64,000 bases of DNA from DAOUJI01 sp965197415 (GCA_965197415.1 OZ240207.1:2294001-2358000), one strand, 5' to 3'; shown: positions 1 through 10,645, counted from the first letter of the stretch. A program made the numbers and translations. Notes: generated by a model from the letters alone, not told the origin.

Positions 1-3000
1 GAGCCTGAATTGTCCCAGTGTCCGTGGTGAGCGTGATAGTCCCCACCTCTTCCACGTTGGTGACGTTGACCGTCACCTCCATGGCGTCGCTGCGACCCCG
101 ACCGTCCGCCACGCGTGCGGTCAGGGTGTAGCTGGTCTTGGTCTCGTAGTCGAGGGCGGCCTTGGTCCGCAACTGGCCCGTCGCTGCGTCAATGTCGAAA
201 GACGCGGCGTCTTCACCCTCCAGGGTGTAGGTCAGCGTGTCGCCCCGGTCCGGGTCGACGGCCTTCAGCGGCTCACCGATGTCCTGGCCCTCCTCCGTGT
301 TCTCGGCCACTGTGCGCGAGGCCGCGACGCCCTCGTTGAACGACGGCGACCGGTTCGAAGGCACGCCTCCACCGCCTCCGCCTCCACCCCCGCCTCCACC
401 GCCTCCACCGCCGCCTCCCGGCGGAGGCGGCCGCCGCTGGGCAACCGCCGTCACGGTGATGGTCACCTCGATGGTGGCGTCCGAGGCGTCAGACGGGCTG
501 TAGCCGCCGTCGAAGCCGTCGTGGACGGACACCGTCACTTCGTAGGTGTTGTCACCGTCCGGGTCCGGGTCGTAGACAAGGACGGCCCTCGTGCGGATCT
601 GGCCCGTGGCCGGGTCGATGTCGAAGGCAGCGCCGTCCGTCCCGCTCAGCGAGAAGGTCAGGACGTCGCCCTGGTCGGAATCGGTGGCTCTGACACGCGA
701 GCCGACGTTCCGGCCTGGCGCCGTGCCCGAAGAAACTCTGCGGGTTGCCGGCGCGGTCTCTGTGAACTCCGGGGCGGTGTTCGCCGCGGGCCTGACGTCG
801 CGGACAGGCGTAGACAGCACAGCCTTAGCCGTCTTGTTGCTGCCCCTGCGGTCCTCGTAGGAGGCGGTGGCACGCAGGTACTGGTTGAGGTCGTCGTTGC
901 CCGCCGTATAGCTGCTTGACGTTTCGCCCGCGATGTCCGTCCAACCGCTCCTGCCGTTGCGGGACCGCGCCCATTGCCAGGTCGTGCCGGTGACGCCGCC
1001 GTCGTTGTCGGTCAGGTCGGCGAAGAACTGTGTCGGAACGTCCACCCAGCCTCGCGGCGGGGAGATGACTACCGCTCCCTCTTCCTCCACGTCCGTCACG
1101 GTGACCGTCACGTTGAGCGAACCTGACAGGCTGGCGTCTTCGTCGTCGTCAGTGGCAGTAACGGAAAACGTAGTCTGGTCCTCGAAGCTTGGCGGCGTGG
1201 AGAAATAGAGTCGGCCCCGGTCCGAGATCCAGAAGTCGTCGCCGCTGACCGTCCAGGTGAGCGTGTCGCGCTCCGGGTCGGCCGCCGTGTATCTCGCCAC
1301 CTCATTGCTGCCGTTCTCCACGAAGGAGGGGGCTGCGTTGCCCGTGACCACCGGCGCCTCGTTGACGTTCGTCACGGTGATGGTCACGTTCTGCCTGTCG
1401 TCGATGGCGTCCATGTCGTCGTCGCCGTTCTGGTCCCTGCCGTCGGTTACTTCCACGGTGACACGGTACGTCCGCTTGCCCTCGTAGTCCAGCGTCGCGT
1501 CCTGCGCCAGCCTGATCTGGCCGGTGCCCACATCGATCGTGAACGAGGCTGCGTCCGTCCCGGTCAGCGAGTAGGCAAGCGGGTCGTTGACCGCCGAGTC
1601 GCCGGCGTTCAGGTCGGTAGCCTCCACCGGGGTTCCGACAGCCGAGCCGCCCGCGGAATTCTCCTCCACTTCGCGCCGCCCGTCCTCCGTCGATGGGAAC
1701 ACGGGCTCCGAGTTCACCGGCGGCGGGTCGCCCACGCGCCGCGATACGGCGTTGGCGGTCTTGTTCAGGCCGTGGCCGTCCGTGTACGACGCCGTCGCGC
1801 GGATGTAGTTGCCTCGGTCCTCCTCCAGCGTTGGCGTGTACGCGGCTAAGGTGGCGCCCTGGATGTTGACCCAGAGGGTCCTGCCGTTGGGCGACCGCGC
1901 CCACTGCCAGGTGACGCCGGTGGGAATGTCGTCGTCCTCGAGCGCCGCCGTCACCTCCGCGCGGGCCTGTATCGTCCCAGTGGGCGTGGTGAGCGTTACC
2001 GTCCCGGGCTCTTCCTCGTTCTCCACCGTGATCGTGACGGCCTGGGTGTCGTCGATGGTGGTGGACGTGGCGCCGGAGCCGTCCCGCCCGTCGTGCACCT
2101 CGACGGTGAAGCTGTAGCTGGACTTCGTCTCGAAGTCCAGGGCCTCGCTTGTGCGGATCTGACCGGTGCTCGTGACGATGGTGAAGGCGGCGGCGTCCGA
2201 GCCGGTCAGCGTGTACGTCAGGCTGTCATTCTCCGGGTCATCAGCGGCCACGGAATCGCCGATGTTCACGTTCCTCCTCGTGTTCTCCGGCACGGTGCGC
2301 TCGCCGGTCTCGGTGGACGGGAAACGAGGACGCCGGTTCGCGCTCGGCACGGGGTCGTCCGTGACCGCCTCCGCGCCCTTTCCGGCGCCGCGCCGGTCCG
2401 TGTACGTGACGGTGGCCCGCAGGAAAAAGTCCTCATCGGCCACGGTTGGCGTGTAACCGCTTGACGTGGCCCCCGAGATGTTGGTCCAGCCCGTGCGCCC
2501 GTTCTCGGACCGCGCCCACTGCCATATCTCACCGGTGACGCCGCCGTCGCCGTCCTCGAGGGTTGCGGTCAACGGCGTCTCCGTCTCCGGCTCCACCGCC
2601 GAGAGCGTGACGACCCCGTCCTCCTCCACGTCCATGACAAAGATGTCCGCCGACCTGGTGGCGTCGATCGAGGAGTCGGCGATCTCGACGTTGTTTGCGT
2701 CAACGCCCTTGCCGTCGTGCAGCGTCAGATAAAAGAACAGGGGTCCCGGCGTCGTTTCGAAGTCCAACGCCTGGGCGAGGCGGACCTGCCCGGTGGACGG
2801 GTCGATCTCGAAGAGCGCGGCATCCAGCCCCGACTGGATGCCGTACGTCAGGGTGTCGTTGTCGCGGTCAGTCGCGGAAGTGGGGGTACCGACGGCCCCG
2901 CCTGCGGGGCCCTCCTTGACAGACCAGGAGCTGTCCCCCCGGAACCTTGGCGGCGCGTTGGCAATGGGATTAGCCGTTACCTCCGCAGTCTCTCGGCTCA

Positions 3001-6000
3001 CCGCCGTCTTCCCGGACCCTCTCCGGTCGGTGTAGGTGACCATGGCGCGGATCGCCTTCCCCGTGACGTCCTCATCAACGACCCAGGGGAAAGTCGTCGA
3101 GGCGGGGGTGAGTACGCCGGAGACCCTCGCCCATGATCCCCCGGTCGCCCGTGATTGGATAACCCAGGTCATGCTGGTGGTGTCGATGCTGCCGTCCGGG
3201 TCGGTCAGCCTGAAGGTCACGGTCTCTCCCGCCGCGGGACTCAGGTTGTCCACCGCGAGGGTGCCGTCCTCTTCCACGTCCTCGACTGTCACCGTGACGG
3301 CAACACTGACGTTGCGGCGGCTGGAGCCGCTCTGGACGTCGGTGGCGACCACATTGAACTCGTAGTCGTTGTCGTCTCCGGAGTCCTCCGGCGCCTCGAA
3401 GTTGGGCGTTTTGACGAAGGTGACGACGCCGTCGGCGCTGATGGCAAAGTCGCCTCTGTCCGTGCCCGTGAGCGACCAGGTCTCGCCGCCCTCCTCGTCG
3501 TAGGCGTCGTAGTCCGCCAGGTCCATCACCACGTAGTTGTCGTTCGCGTCATGCTCATCGAGGGTTATCGCCGTTTCGGGAGTCCCGGTAAACTCCGGCT
3601 GCTCGTTCACGTCCGTCACCGTGACGACGACGGCGTATTCCGTGGTCTTCTTGTCGGTGGCGTCGTCAAATGCCCGCACGATGATGCTGTAGGTGTTGCT
3701 GCTGCCGTCACCGACGTCGTCGTCCCGAGGATGCTCGAAGTTGGGCAGCGGGCCCTGGCCGAAGCCGCTGTCCTGCGTGAAGGTCAGGACGCCTGTCGTG
3801 GCGTCGATTTCCAGGTAGGCCGCGTCCGTGCCGGCAAGCGCCCACCCGATGGTGTCCCCAACGTCATAGTCTTCGGCGGTAAACGTGTGGACGAGGGGCG
3901 GTGTCCCCGTGAAGTCGTATTCAATCTCCCTGTAGTTCGGAACGGTGTCCTCATCGATGTCCGGCCGCTCGTTCACGTCGGTGACCGTGACGACAACCTC
4001 GAGCTCCCTGGTGTTCGAGGCGGTGTCCCTGGCCCGCACGGTGACGTTGTACACGTTGTCTGTGCCGTCGTCCGCCGGCATCTCGAAATTGGGCCGCTGG
4101 GCGAACGACAGGACTCCGGTACTGCTGTCGATGGTGAAGTCACCAGCGTCCGTGCCCGTCCTTGACCATGAAATGGTCTGGCCCTCCTCGTCGCGCCCGT
4201 CGTAGTCTGCGACCACCAGGTCCGCGGTCGTGGCGTCGTACTCGATCTCCATGAATGACGGAGCGGTATGGCTCGCGTCCGTGGTCGTGATCTCCGGCGT
4301 CTCGTCGACGTTGGTGACGGTGATTTGGACGGCCCAACTTCCGACGCCGCCCTGGCCGTCATCCGCCTCCACGACGATCAGATACACGTTGTCAAGGCCG
4401 AAGGGGTTCTCGAAGTCGGGCCGCATGTTGAAGCTCAGGACACCGGTCGAGCTGCCGATATTGAAGTGTGCCGCGTCTCTTATGATGTTTAGGCCCCAGG
4501 TGATGGTGTCGGCCGGGTTCCGGTCCTCGTCCGTATACGTGTAGGTCGCGACAGTGAGGTCCGGGGAGGTGGCGTCATACTCTATCTCCGCGAAACTTGT
4601 GATCGAGAGCCCGCTGATCACCGGCGCCTCGTTCACGTCCAGGACGTTGACGACGACGGTCACCCTGTCGTCCAGCCGGTTGCTTGAGCCGCGGTTGCCG
4701 GGAATGCCGTTGTCCTGGACCCTCACCCGGATGTCGTAGTCGTTCATGCTGTCGTCGTCGACCGGCGTCTCGAAGTTGGGAGCGCTCCTGAACTTGAGCT
4801 CGCCGTGCCCGTCGGCGTTCTTCGTGATGGTGAAGTCCCCCGCGTCGTCGCCCACCAGCGACCACGTCAGCGTGCTACTGGCGTCCTCGTCCGTCGCTTC
4901 GTATGTCTTGATGACATCCGAGGTTGCCGTGTTTTCGTCGACGTCGAAGTCTGTGTAAGTCGTCGAGGTGGTCGTGATTTCCGGCGCCTCATTGACGTTG
5001 GTCACCGTGACCGTGACCGTGTGTGTGTCGCTCAAGCCACCGGTGTCTGTGACCTTCACCGTCACCACGTAGGTGTTGTTCATGGCGGTGGCGCCAACGT
5101 CGGTGGGCGTCTCGAAGTCGGGAGCGTTCTTGAAGGAGAGACTCGCGGACGAGGGGGTGTCGGCGTTGATCTCGAACGTGCTCCCGTCGTCGGCCGACTC
5201 CACGGACCACGTCTTGGTATCCGACGCGTCAAGGTCCCCCGCTACAAGCAGGATAACGAAGGGCAGATTCTCCCTCACGTCGACCGTAGTCTCCGGGCTC
5301 AAGATCATCGGCGCCTCGTTCACGTCGGTCACCGTGACGATGACTACGTGCCCTTCTTGCTCCCTTGGAGAGCCGTTGTCTCGAACATAAACGCCCACAA
5401 CGTAGGTGTTGTTCATGGCGGTATCGCCAGCATCCGTCGGCGCCTCGAAGTCGGGTGGGTCCTTGAATGTGAGCACGCCGGTCATGGAGTCGATGTCGAA
5501 TTTGCCGCTGTCTTCAATACTGGGATTCATGGAAAAGGTCAACGTGGACGCGTCGTCCACGTCCGTGGCGTCAAAGTCAACGACGGTCCCCGTCCCGTTC
5601 TCGGCGAAATCGGCCGTGGCCGGCGGCGACGTGAACACAGGCTGCTCATTGACGTTGGTCACCGTGACCGTGAACGTGTGCGTGTCGAACAGGCCGCCGC
5701 CGTCTGTGACCTTCACCGTCACGACGTAGGTGTTGTTCATGGCAGTGTCGCCAACATCCGTCGGCGTCTCGAAGTCGGGTGCGTTCTTGAATCTGAGCAC
5801 GGTGAACGCGCCGGTCGAGACGTTGGTCTCAAACTTGCCCCCGTCGGCGGTGGACTCTATAGACCACGACAGCGTGGTCGACGCGTCCACGTCCGACGCT
5901 GCAACCGAGATAACTTGGGTCGAGTTCTCGGCTATCTCGACCGTAGTCACCGTATTCGTGATCGTGGGCGCCTCATTGACGTTCGTCAGGTTGATGGCCA

Positions 6001-9000
6001 CGACGATCGTGTCGTCAGTGGTGGTGTCGGCGTTGCCTGCGGCGTCCTTGCTGTCGCGCACGTTCACGGTAACCTGGAAGTTCCTTGTTCCCTCATAGTT
6101 CCAGGACTGCCCCGAGGCGGTTTTGATCTGGCCTGTCGATGTATTGATGTTGAACCGAGTGTTGCCGGTCATCGAGTAGGTCAGCGTGTCGCTGTCGCCG
6201 TCCGTGGCGGCAACCACGCCCCCGACGTTCGTCCCCGTTCCGCTGTTCTCCGGCAGGGTGCGCGTGGTCGTCGCGCCATCGTCGAACGTCGGCTCGGAGT
6301 TGCTGGCCCCCACAGTGCTGCTCGACACGGCACTGGCGGTCTTGCCCGAACCTTCGGGGTCTGTGTAGGTCACCGTGGCCCTGAGGTACTTGCCCACGTC
6401 CGCGGCGATCGGCGTGTAGCCGGCGGAGGTCGCCCCGCTGATGTTGCTGAACGACCCGGTGGCGGTGTCCCCCCGCGCCCACCGCCACGATGGGCTGGAG
6501 ACGGTCCCGTCGGGGTCGCTCACCGATGCGGTGGCCTCCGTACCCCCGGTGAACGTAGCCGGCAGCGTCACCGTCCCGGCCTCGTCCACGTTCGTCAGGT
6601 CGATGGTCACCGCGATCGTGTCGTCGACGACGGTGTCGGCAACGCCGTCCGCGTCCTTGCTGTCGCTCACTTCTACGGTCACGCTGTAGCTGTTCGTCGC
6701 AGCCTCGAAGTTGAAGTTATGGGTGACACCGGTCTTGGTCGATATCTGACCGCTCGACGAGTCGATCTCGAAGGAACCGTGGTCCCCCGAGCTGGCGAGC
6801 GAGTAGGTCAGCGTGTCGCCGCTGTTGCGGTCGGTGGCGGTGATCGCGCCCCCGACGACGTTCACCCCCGCTCCGCTGTTCTCCGGCAAGGTGCGGTCAG
6901 CCGTCTCTGCGCTGAACACCGGCGTGGCGTTGGCGTCGGAGACCACGAACAGCCCGGAGAGGGCGTAGTAGCGCCAGTTGGTGGCGCGGACGTAAGTATT
7001 TCCCGAATTGAGCGGGCCGCCCGCGCCATTGAGTCGTCCGGAGCGGACGGGACCCGTGCCGAGCGCTTCCGAGCGGCCGCTGTGGAACGCCTCCGTCCCG
7101 TTGTTGTTGCTGCCGGTCCAGACGTGGTTGTTTGACGAGGTGAACGTGATCGCGGCGCCGTTGGCCCCCCTGGGGTTGGCCTCGTCGTCCCAGGTGCCGT
7201 CGTAGAAGTCTCCGTAGTTGTCGGCCACCTTGGCGCCGTTCAACCAGTATATGAACGCGCCGGTGTCGCTGGACGTGGTGTTGGTGTTGTCGCGGGCGTC
7301 CGTGCTCTCGGTGCTGCCGACGACGCGGAACCAGGAGCTGTAGTCCTGGACGTCGACATGGCCGTTATTGGCGGCATAGTCCTGGACGGAGTTGTTGTAG
7401 GTGGCGATGTTGGAGGAGTTCGGGTTGCCGGTGCCGGTGATGAACAGGAGCCGGAACTTGTCGCCGGCGCTCAGGCCGGTGGGGACGAGGGACCAGTCCG
7501 GATGGACCGTGACCTCCGTGTCGGGGGCGCCCTTGACCTGGACCATCATGCGAACGCCGGCGTCAAGACTCCACGCCGACCCATCAAAGGTGCGGGCATG
7601 ATTCGGGATTGACCAGCCCGTCACGCTGCCTGAATCGATGTCCGTCGAGCCCGTCACTTTAAGTTCGACAGTGCTTGTATTGGTGTTCGCCCGGGTGATG
7701 ACAACCAGGTAGTTCGTGCTCGGCGCAAGCTCGGGGCACAGCGTGCCGGTCATCGGAGCAGTGAAGGTGTGCAGCCCGGAGGAGGAGAAGGTCGCCGGGT
7801 CGTCCAGTGTGCAGAGAGCGTCGCCCGGATTGCTGCTGCTCTCCTCGTTCAGCGTCACCGTCAGCTCGGTTCCCGCGGTTGCTGTGGCGGCGATGGAATT
7901 GAAATCGATGCCGATGGAAGTCAGCGTGTAGCCGGCGACGTGGGGGCCGGTGGTGAACTGTTGGGCTTCGCCCGGGAATGTGGCAACCATTGCGCGAATT
8001 CCATTAGGGGGTTGCGCCGTGTTCTGGACCAGGACGTCATCAGCGACCACGGACTCGGTCAGCAGGCTTTCCAGTGGACCTTCCGCCTCGCCTTCGTCGT
8101 CGGTGAAGGTGACCTTCACCTTGATCTGCTTGTCCGCGTCGTCGTCCGCAAGGGTGTAGGTGGAGGAGTTCGCGCCGATGTTGGCCTCGGTCATCCCGTC
8201 GACGCTGACCCACTGGTAGGTGAAGGTCGCGTCGTCCGTCCCGCCGGGGTCCGCTATGTCCGACGTGCTCGCGGTCAGCCTTTGGCCCACGCGCGGCTTG
8301 CCGCTGATGGTCGGCACTCCGGTGGCAGAGTCGTTGATCAAGCCGGTCAGCTTGCTGGAGAGCGGACCCTCCGCATTGCCTTCGACGTCGGTGAAGCTGA
8401 CCCTCACCTTGATCTTCTTGCCCGCGTCGTCGTTCGTGGTGGTGTAGGTGGACGAGTCCGTGCCGACGTTGGTCTGGGTCGGCCCGTCGAAGCGGACCCA
8501 CTGGTAGGCGAAGGCGCCCAGGCCGTCTTCGTCTGCGATGACCGACGTGCCCGCGGTCAGGACCTCGCCCACGCGCGGCGTGCCGGTGACCGCCGGCGCG
8601 CCGGTGGCCAGGTTGTTGACCGCCGCGCCGACCACGAGTATCCCGGACAGGGCGTAGTAGGGATAGTCGACCAAGTCCGGGTCGCCTCCGATAGTAGAAT
8701 GAAGGGGACTGTGCGTGCCGTCATTGAGTATTCCGAGACGCACAAGGGGCTCGCCGAGCCCCGCGGATACGCCGGGGGTAACGTCAGACTTCCGACCGTC
8801 ATAGTGGCTGCCGGTCCAGACAGTGTCAGCGGTGACCATGGAGCCGGCGCGATCCCTGGGGTTGGTCTCGTCGTCCCAGGACTGGTCGTAGAAGTCTACG
8901 TAGTCGTCGGCCACCTTGGCGCCGTTAAGCCAGTATATGGCCGCGGCAGTGTCGCTGGACGTGGTCTCCGTGTTGTCGCGGGCGGCCGTGGTGGCGGTGC

Positions 9001-10159
9001 TGCCGAGGACGCGGAACCAGGAGCTGTAGTCCTGGATGTCGGCGTGGCCGGCGGCGGCCTGGCCCTGGACGTAGGTGTTGTAGTCCGCGATGTCGGTGGA
9101 GGTCGGGGAGTGGCCGGTGTTGGTGAGGAACATCAGCCGGAACTTGGCGCCCGCGGTCAGGCCGCTGGGGATGAGGGACCAGCCGGCGGGAACCGTGATC
9201 TCCGTGTCGGTGCTGACGCTGCCCTTGACCTCGATCATGCGGGGTTCGTTGGAGGAACTGAGCCATATTCCGAACCCGACATGGTACGAATGTCCTGTAC
9301 TGTCGATGGTCCATCCCGGCAAACTGCCTTCGTCTTCGTCGTTGCTCCCGGCTATGTTGAAACGAATGGTGTCGTCGTAGTCGTAGGCTCGGTTCAGGAC
9401 GGCGAAGTACGTGGTGTTCGCTGAGAGCTGAGGGCATGGGGTGTCGCCGGTGGTCGGCGCCGTGAATGTGTGCGTCCCTGACGAGGCAAAGCTGGGCGGG
9501 TCTTCCAGGATGCACAGGGTCTTGCCTGGAGAACCGCCGTTGTCCTCGTTCAGCGTTGCCGTCAGCTCGCTCCCCGCTGTTGCGGTATCGGCGATGTTAT
9601 TGAAGCTGAAACCGATTGAGTCGAGCTCGTAGCGGATGTGAGCGCCGGTGGTGAATGCCTGGGCAGCTCTGTTGGTAAATCCGCCGAGGTCTTGGAGGGT
9701 GCTGCTGGGCTGTTGCCCCGTGTTCCTGACCAGGACGTCGGCCGGGACGATGGCGGCGGTAGCCTCGCTGGAGAGCGGCCCCTCGGGGTTGCTGGCGTCG
9801 TCGTTGAAGGTCACGTCCACCCTGACCTGCTTGCCCTCGTCGTCGTCGGTGAGGGTGTAGGTGGAAGAGTCCGCGCCGATGTTGGTGTCGGTCATCCCGT
9901 CGACCCGGACCCACTGGTAGACGAAGGTCGCCATAGCCGTCCCGTCGGCGTCCATGATGGCCGACGTGTCCGCGGTCAGCTCCACGCCCACGCGCGGCAG
10001 GCCGGTGATCGTCGGCGCGCCGGTGGCCGGGGTGTTGGGCGTCTGCGCCTCCGCCGTCGCCGACCAGAGGAGTGCTCCGGCCAAGGCCAGGGCCAGCGCC
10101 ATCGCCGGCAGGGCGATGAGCAGTAGGGGGAGCGGCGCGATGCGCCGCGAGGTGGTCAT
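1..10159 (-). CDS. Giant secreted cadherin-like/Ig-like repeat protein (C-terminus outside window)
   Basis: The frame is open from the ATG at 10159 to the left edge, at least 3386 aa, and its 3' end is not in the window. A GGAGGTAAGTC ribosome site precedes the ATG. Residues 1-33 are a signal peptide (Arg-Arg, Leu/Ala-rich core, AEAQ end). Then come an Ig-like domain (about 35-125), a jelly-roll 'AQAFTTG' domain (130-313), a domain ending in 'YYALSG' (315-510), two more Ig-like domains (515-705), and second copies of the jelly-roll and YYALSG domains (710-1075). The rest is roughly twenty cadherin-like repeats of about 105 residues carrying 'VTNVNEAP' linkers. A run of 18 glycines (about 367-420) lies among the last repeats. 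No catalytic module is recognised; an adhesin or cell-envelope filament role is inferred from architecture only. It is the last gene of the minus-strand surface-protein locus and has its own leader copy with a 15-G tract. Confidence 0.85.
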   Translation of the reverse strand, partial: MTTSRRIAPLPLLLIALPAMALALALAGALLWSATAEAQTPNTPATGAPTITGLPRVGVELTADTSAIMDADGTAMATFVYQWVRVDGMTDTNIGADSSTYTLTDDDEGKQVRVDVTFNDDASNPEGPLSSEATAAIVPADVLVRNTGQQPSSTLQDLGGFTNRAAQAFTTGAHIRYELDSIGFSFNNIADTATAGSELTATLNEDNGGSPGKTLCILEDPPSFASSGTHTFTAPTTGDTPCPQLSANTTYFAVLNRAYDYDDTIRFNIAGSNDEDEGSLPGWTIDSTGHSYHVGFGIWLSSSNEPRMIEVKGSVSTDTEITVPAGWSLIPSGLTAGAKFRLMFLTNTGHSPTSTDIADYNTYVQGQAAAGHADIQDYSSWFRVLGSTATTAARDNTETTSSDTAAAIYWLNGAKVADDYVDFYDQSWDDETNPRDRAGSMVTADTVWTGSHYDGRKSDVTPGVSAGLGEPLVRLGILNDGTHSPLHSTIGGDPDLVDYPYYALSGILVVGAAVNNLATGAPAVTGTPRVGEVLTAGTSVIADEDGLGAFAYQWVRFDGPTQTNVGTDSSTYTTTNDDAGKKIKVRVSFTDVEGNAEGPLSSKLTGLINDSATGVPTISGKPRVGQRLTASTSDIADPGGTDDATFTYQWVSVDGMTEANIGANSSTYTLADDDADKQIKVKVTFTDDEGEAEGPLESLLTESVVADDVLVQNTAQPPNGIRAMVATFPGEAQQFTTGPHVAGYTLTSIGIDFNSIAATATAGTELTVTLNEESSSNPGDALCTLDDPATFSSSGLHTFTAPMTGTLCPELAPSTNYLVVITRANTNTSTVELKVTGSTDIDSGSVTGWSIPNHARTFDGSAWSLDAGVRMMVQVKGAPDTEVTVHPDWSLVPTGLSAGDKFRLLFITGTGNPNSSNIATYNNSVQDYAANNGHVDVQDYSSWFRVVGSTESTDARDNTNTTSSDTGAFIYWLNGAKVADNYGDFYDGTWDDEANPRGANGAAITFTSSNNHVWTGSNNNGTEAFHSGRSEALGTGPVRSGRLNGAGGPLNSGNTYVRATNWRYYALSGLFVVSDANATPVFSAETADRTLPENSGAGVNVVGGAITATDRNSGDTLTYSLASSGDHGSFEIDSSSGQISTKTGVTHNFNFEAATNSYSVTVEVSDSKDADGVADTVVDDTIAVTIDLTNVDEAGTVTLPATFTGGTEATASVSDPDGTVSSPSWRWARGDTATGSFSNISGATSAGYTPIAADVGKYLRATVTYTDPEGSGKTASAVSSSTVGASNSEPTFDDGATTTRTLPENSGTGTNVGGVVAATDGDSDTLTYSMTGNTRFNINTSTGQIKTASGQSWNYEGTRNFQVTVNVRDSKDAAGNADTTTDDTIVVAINLTNVNEAPTITNTVTTVEIAENSTQVISVAASDVDASTTLSWSIESTADGGKFETNVSTGAFTVLRFKNAPDFETPTDVGDTAMNNTYVVTVKVTDGGGLFDTHTFTVTVTNVNEQPVFTSPPATADFAENGTGTVVDFDATDVDDASTLTFSMNPSIEDSGKFDIDSMTGVLTFKDPPDFEAPTDAGDTAMNNTYVVGVYVRDNGSPREQEGHVVIVTVTDVNEAPMILSPETTVDVRENLPFVILLVAGDLDASDTKTWSVESADDGSTFEINADTPSSASLSFKNAPDFETPTDVGATAMNNTYVVTVKVTDTGGLSDTHTVTVTVTNVNEAPEITTTSTTYTDFDVDENTATSDVIKTYEATDEDASSTLTWSLVGDDAGDFTITKNADGHGELKFRSAPNFETPVDDDSMNDYDIRVRVQDNGIPGNRGSSNRLDDRVTVVVNVLDVNEAPVISGLSITSFAEIEYDATSPDLTVATYTYTDEDRNPADTITWGLNIIRDAAHFNIGSSTGVLSFNMRPDFENPFGLDNVYLIVVEADDGQGGVGSWAVQITVTNVDETPEITTTDASHTAPSFMEIEYDATTADLVVADYDGRDEEGQTISWSRTGTDAGDFTIDSSTGVLSFAQRPNFEMPADDGTDNVYNVTVRARDTASNTRELEVVVTVTDVNERPDIDEDTVPNYREIEYDFTGTPPLVHTFTAEDYDVGDTIGWALAGTDAAYLEIDATTGVLTFTQDSGFGQGPLPNFEHPRDDDVGDGSSNTYSIIVRAFDDATDKKTTEYAVVVTVTDVNEQPEFTGTPETAITLDEHDANDNYVVMDLADYDAYDEEGGETWSLTGTDRGDFAISADGVVTFVKTPNFEAPEDSGDDNDYEFNVVATDVQSGSSRRNVSVAVTVTVEDVEEDGTLAVDNLSPAAGETVTFRLTDPDGSIDTTSMTWVIQSRATGGSWARVSGVLTPASTTFPWVVDEDVTGKAIRAMVTYTDRRGSGKTAVSRETAEVTANPIANAPPRFRGDSSWSVKEGPAGGAVGTPTSATDRDNDTLTYGIQSGLDAALFEIDPSTGQVRLAQALDFETTPGPLFFYLTLHDGKGVDANNVEIADSSIDATRSADIFVMDVEEDGVVTLSAVEPETETPLTATLEDGDGGVTGEIWQWARSENGRTGWTNISGATSSGYTPTVADEDFFLRATVTYTDRRGAGKGAEAVTDDPVPSANRRPRFPSTETGERTVPENTRRNVNIGDSVAADDPENDSLTYTLTGSDAAAFTIVTSTGQIRTSEALDFETKSSYSFTVEVHDGRDGSGATSTTIDDTQAVTITVENEEEPGTVTLTTPTGTIQARAEVTAALEDDDIPTGVTWQWARSPNGRTLWVNIQGATLAAYTPTLEEDRGNYIRATASYTDGHGLNKTANAVSRRVGDPPPVNSEPVFPSTEDGRREVEENSAGGSAVGTPVEATDLNAGDSAVNDPLAYSLTGTDAASFTIDVGTGQIRLAQDATLDYEGKRTYRVTVEVTDGRDQNGDDDMDAIDDRQNVTITVTNVNEAPVVTGNAAPSFVENGSNEVARYTAADPERDTLTWTVSGDDFWISDRGRLYFSTPPSFEDQTTFSVTATDDDEDASLSGSLNVTVTVTDVEEEGAVVISPPRGWVDVPTQFFADLTDNDGGVTGTTWQWARSRNGRSGWTDIAGETSSSYTAGNDDLNQYLRATASYEDRRGSNKTAKAVLSTPVRDVRPAANTAPEFTETAPATRRVSSGTAPGRNVGSRVRATDSDQGDVLTFSLSGTDGAAFDIDPATGQIRTRAVLVYDPDPDGDNTYEVTVSVHDGFDGGYSPSDASDATIEVTITVTAVAQRRPPPPGGGGGGGGGGGGGGGGGGVPSNRSPSFNEGVAASRTVAENTEEGQDIGEPLKAVDPDRGDTLTYTLEGEDAASFDIDAATGQLRTKAALDYETKTSYTLTARVADGRGRSDAMEVTVNVTNVEEVGTITLTTDTGTIQA

Positions 10160-10190
10160 GACTTACCTCCGGCTAGCCGGGTCCAAAAAT

Positions 10191-10205
10191 GGGGGGGGGG
10201 GGGGG
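10191..10205. repeat. Homopolymeric G15 tract in 5' leader of the giant cadherin-like gene
   Basis: Fifteen consecutive G on the plus strand (C on the coding strand) begin 31 nt upstream of the ATG at 10159. The homologous leader of the gene at 26654 has only five G at the matching place (26687-26691), and the leader of the gene at 33082 has six (33127-33132). Tracts of this kind are known to change length by slipped-strand mispairing in other bacteria. Here phase variation is an inference. Confidence 0.8.
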
Positions 10206-10645
10206 TGAACATTTGTGCTAGACCGCCACAGGCGGCGAACCCAGGGGCGACCGGCGCAGCGACGGCAGGGGCCGTCGTTCCGTCCGCCGTCTCAGGTGCA
10301 TGGACCGGTCTGTCGAGCGCCATGTGAATGCCTCCCTCGCGTATGCGGGATTCAGCGGGACTACCCCGATTTCCGCAGGTAGAGTTGCAGCCGGTGGTTC
10401 CGCCTATCCTGTGGTTCTTACTTACGCATTTACCCATGAAAACACTAGAGGCTCTTCAAGGCTTTGGTAAGCGCCTAATCACACTTTCGCGGAAGCAATT
10501 TTGTTTGCTCTGAGGGAGAGTGTTTCTGCGACTTTTCGCTCTTGCCGGCATAAACGAAAGTGGCTGGATCAGCAGTCACGCACACCGCCAGGACGCATCC
10601 GGGACGTGGAGAGGCCGCTGCCCTCCAGCAATCCGCATATGCGGC
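10206..10645 (-). promoter_or_regulatory. Surface-gene leader element, copy 1
   Basis: This gap between the Cache lipoprotein gene and the giant gene is filled by a leader that recurs upstream of three other transcription units. The gene-proximal part (about 10230-10360, 'GTCGTTCCGTCCGCCGTCTC') is shared with copies 3 and 4. The core is 10431-10567. Read on the minus strand, the core contains AAACACT, a hairpin around loop CGCTTA, and AGTGTTT, which can pair with AAACACT. A CCGCATATGCGG palindrome sits at 10633-10644. It presumably carries the promoter and the 5' UTR of the gene at 10159, but I see no convincing -35/-10 pair. It may be a structured regulatory RNA. Confidence 0.6.

Noticed and set aside
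361..425. Polyproline open frame on the plus strand
   Set aside because: It is the complement of the 18-glycine linker in the real minus-strand gene.
4805..7135. 776-codon open frame on the plus strand
   Set aside because: It lies opposite the giant cadherin-like gene, consists of Val/Asp/Gly/His/Arg patterns typical of antisense to repetitive high-GC coding DNA, and has no ribosome site. The same holds for the plus-strand frames at 7769-9424, 21405-24521 and 30203-32938.
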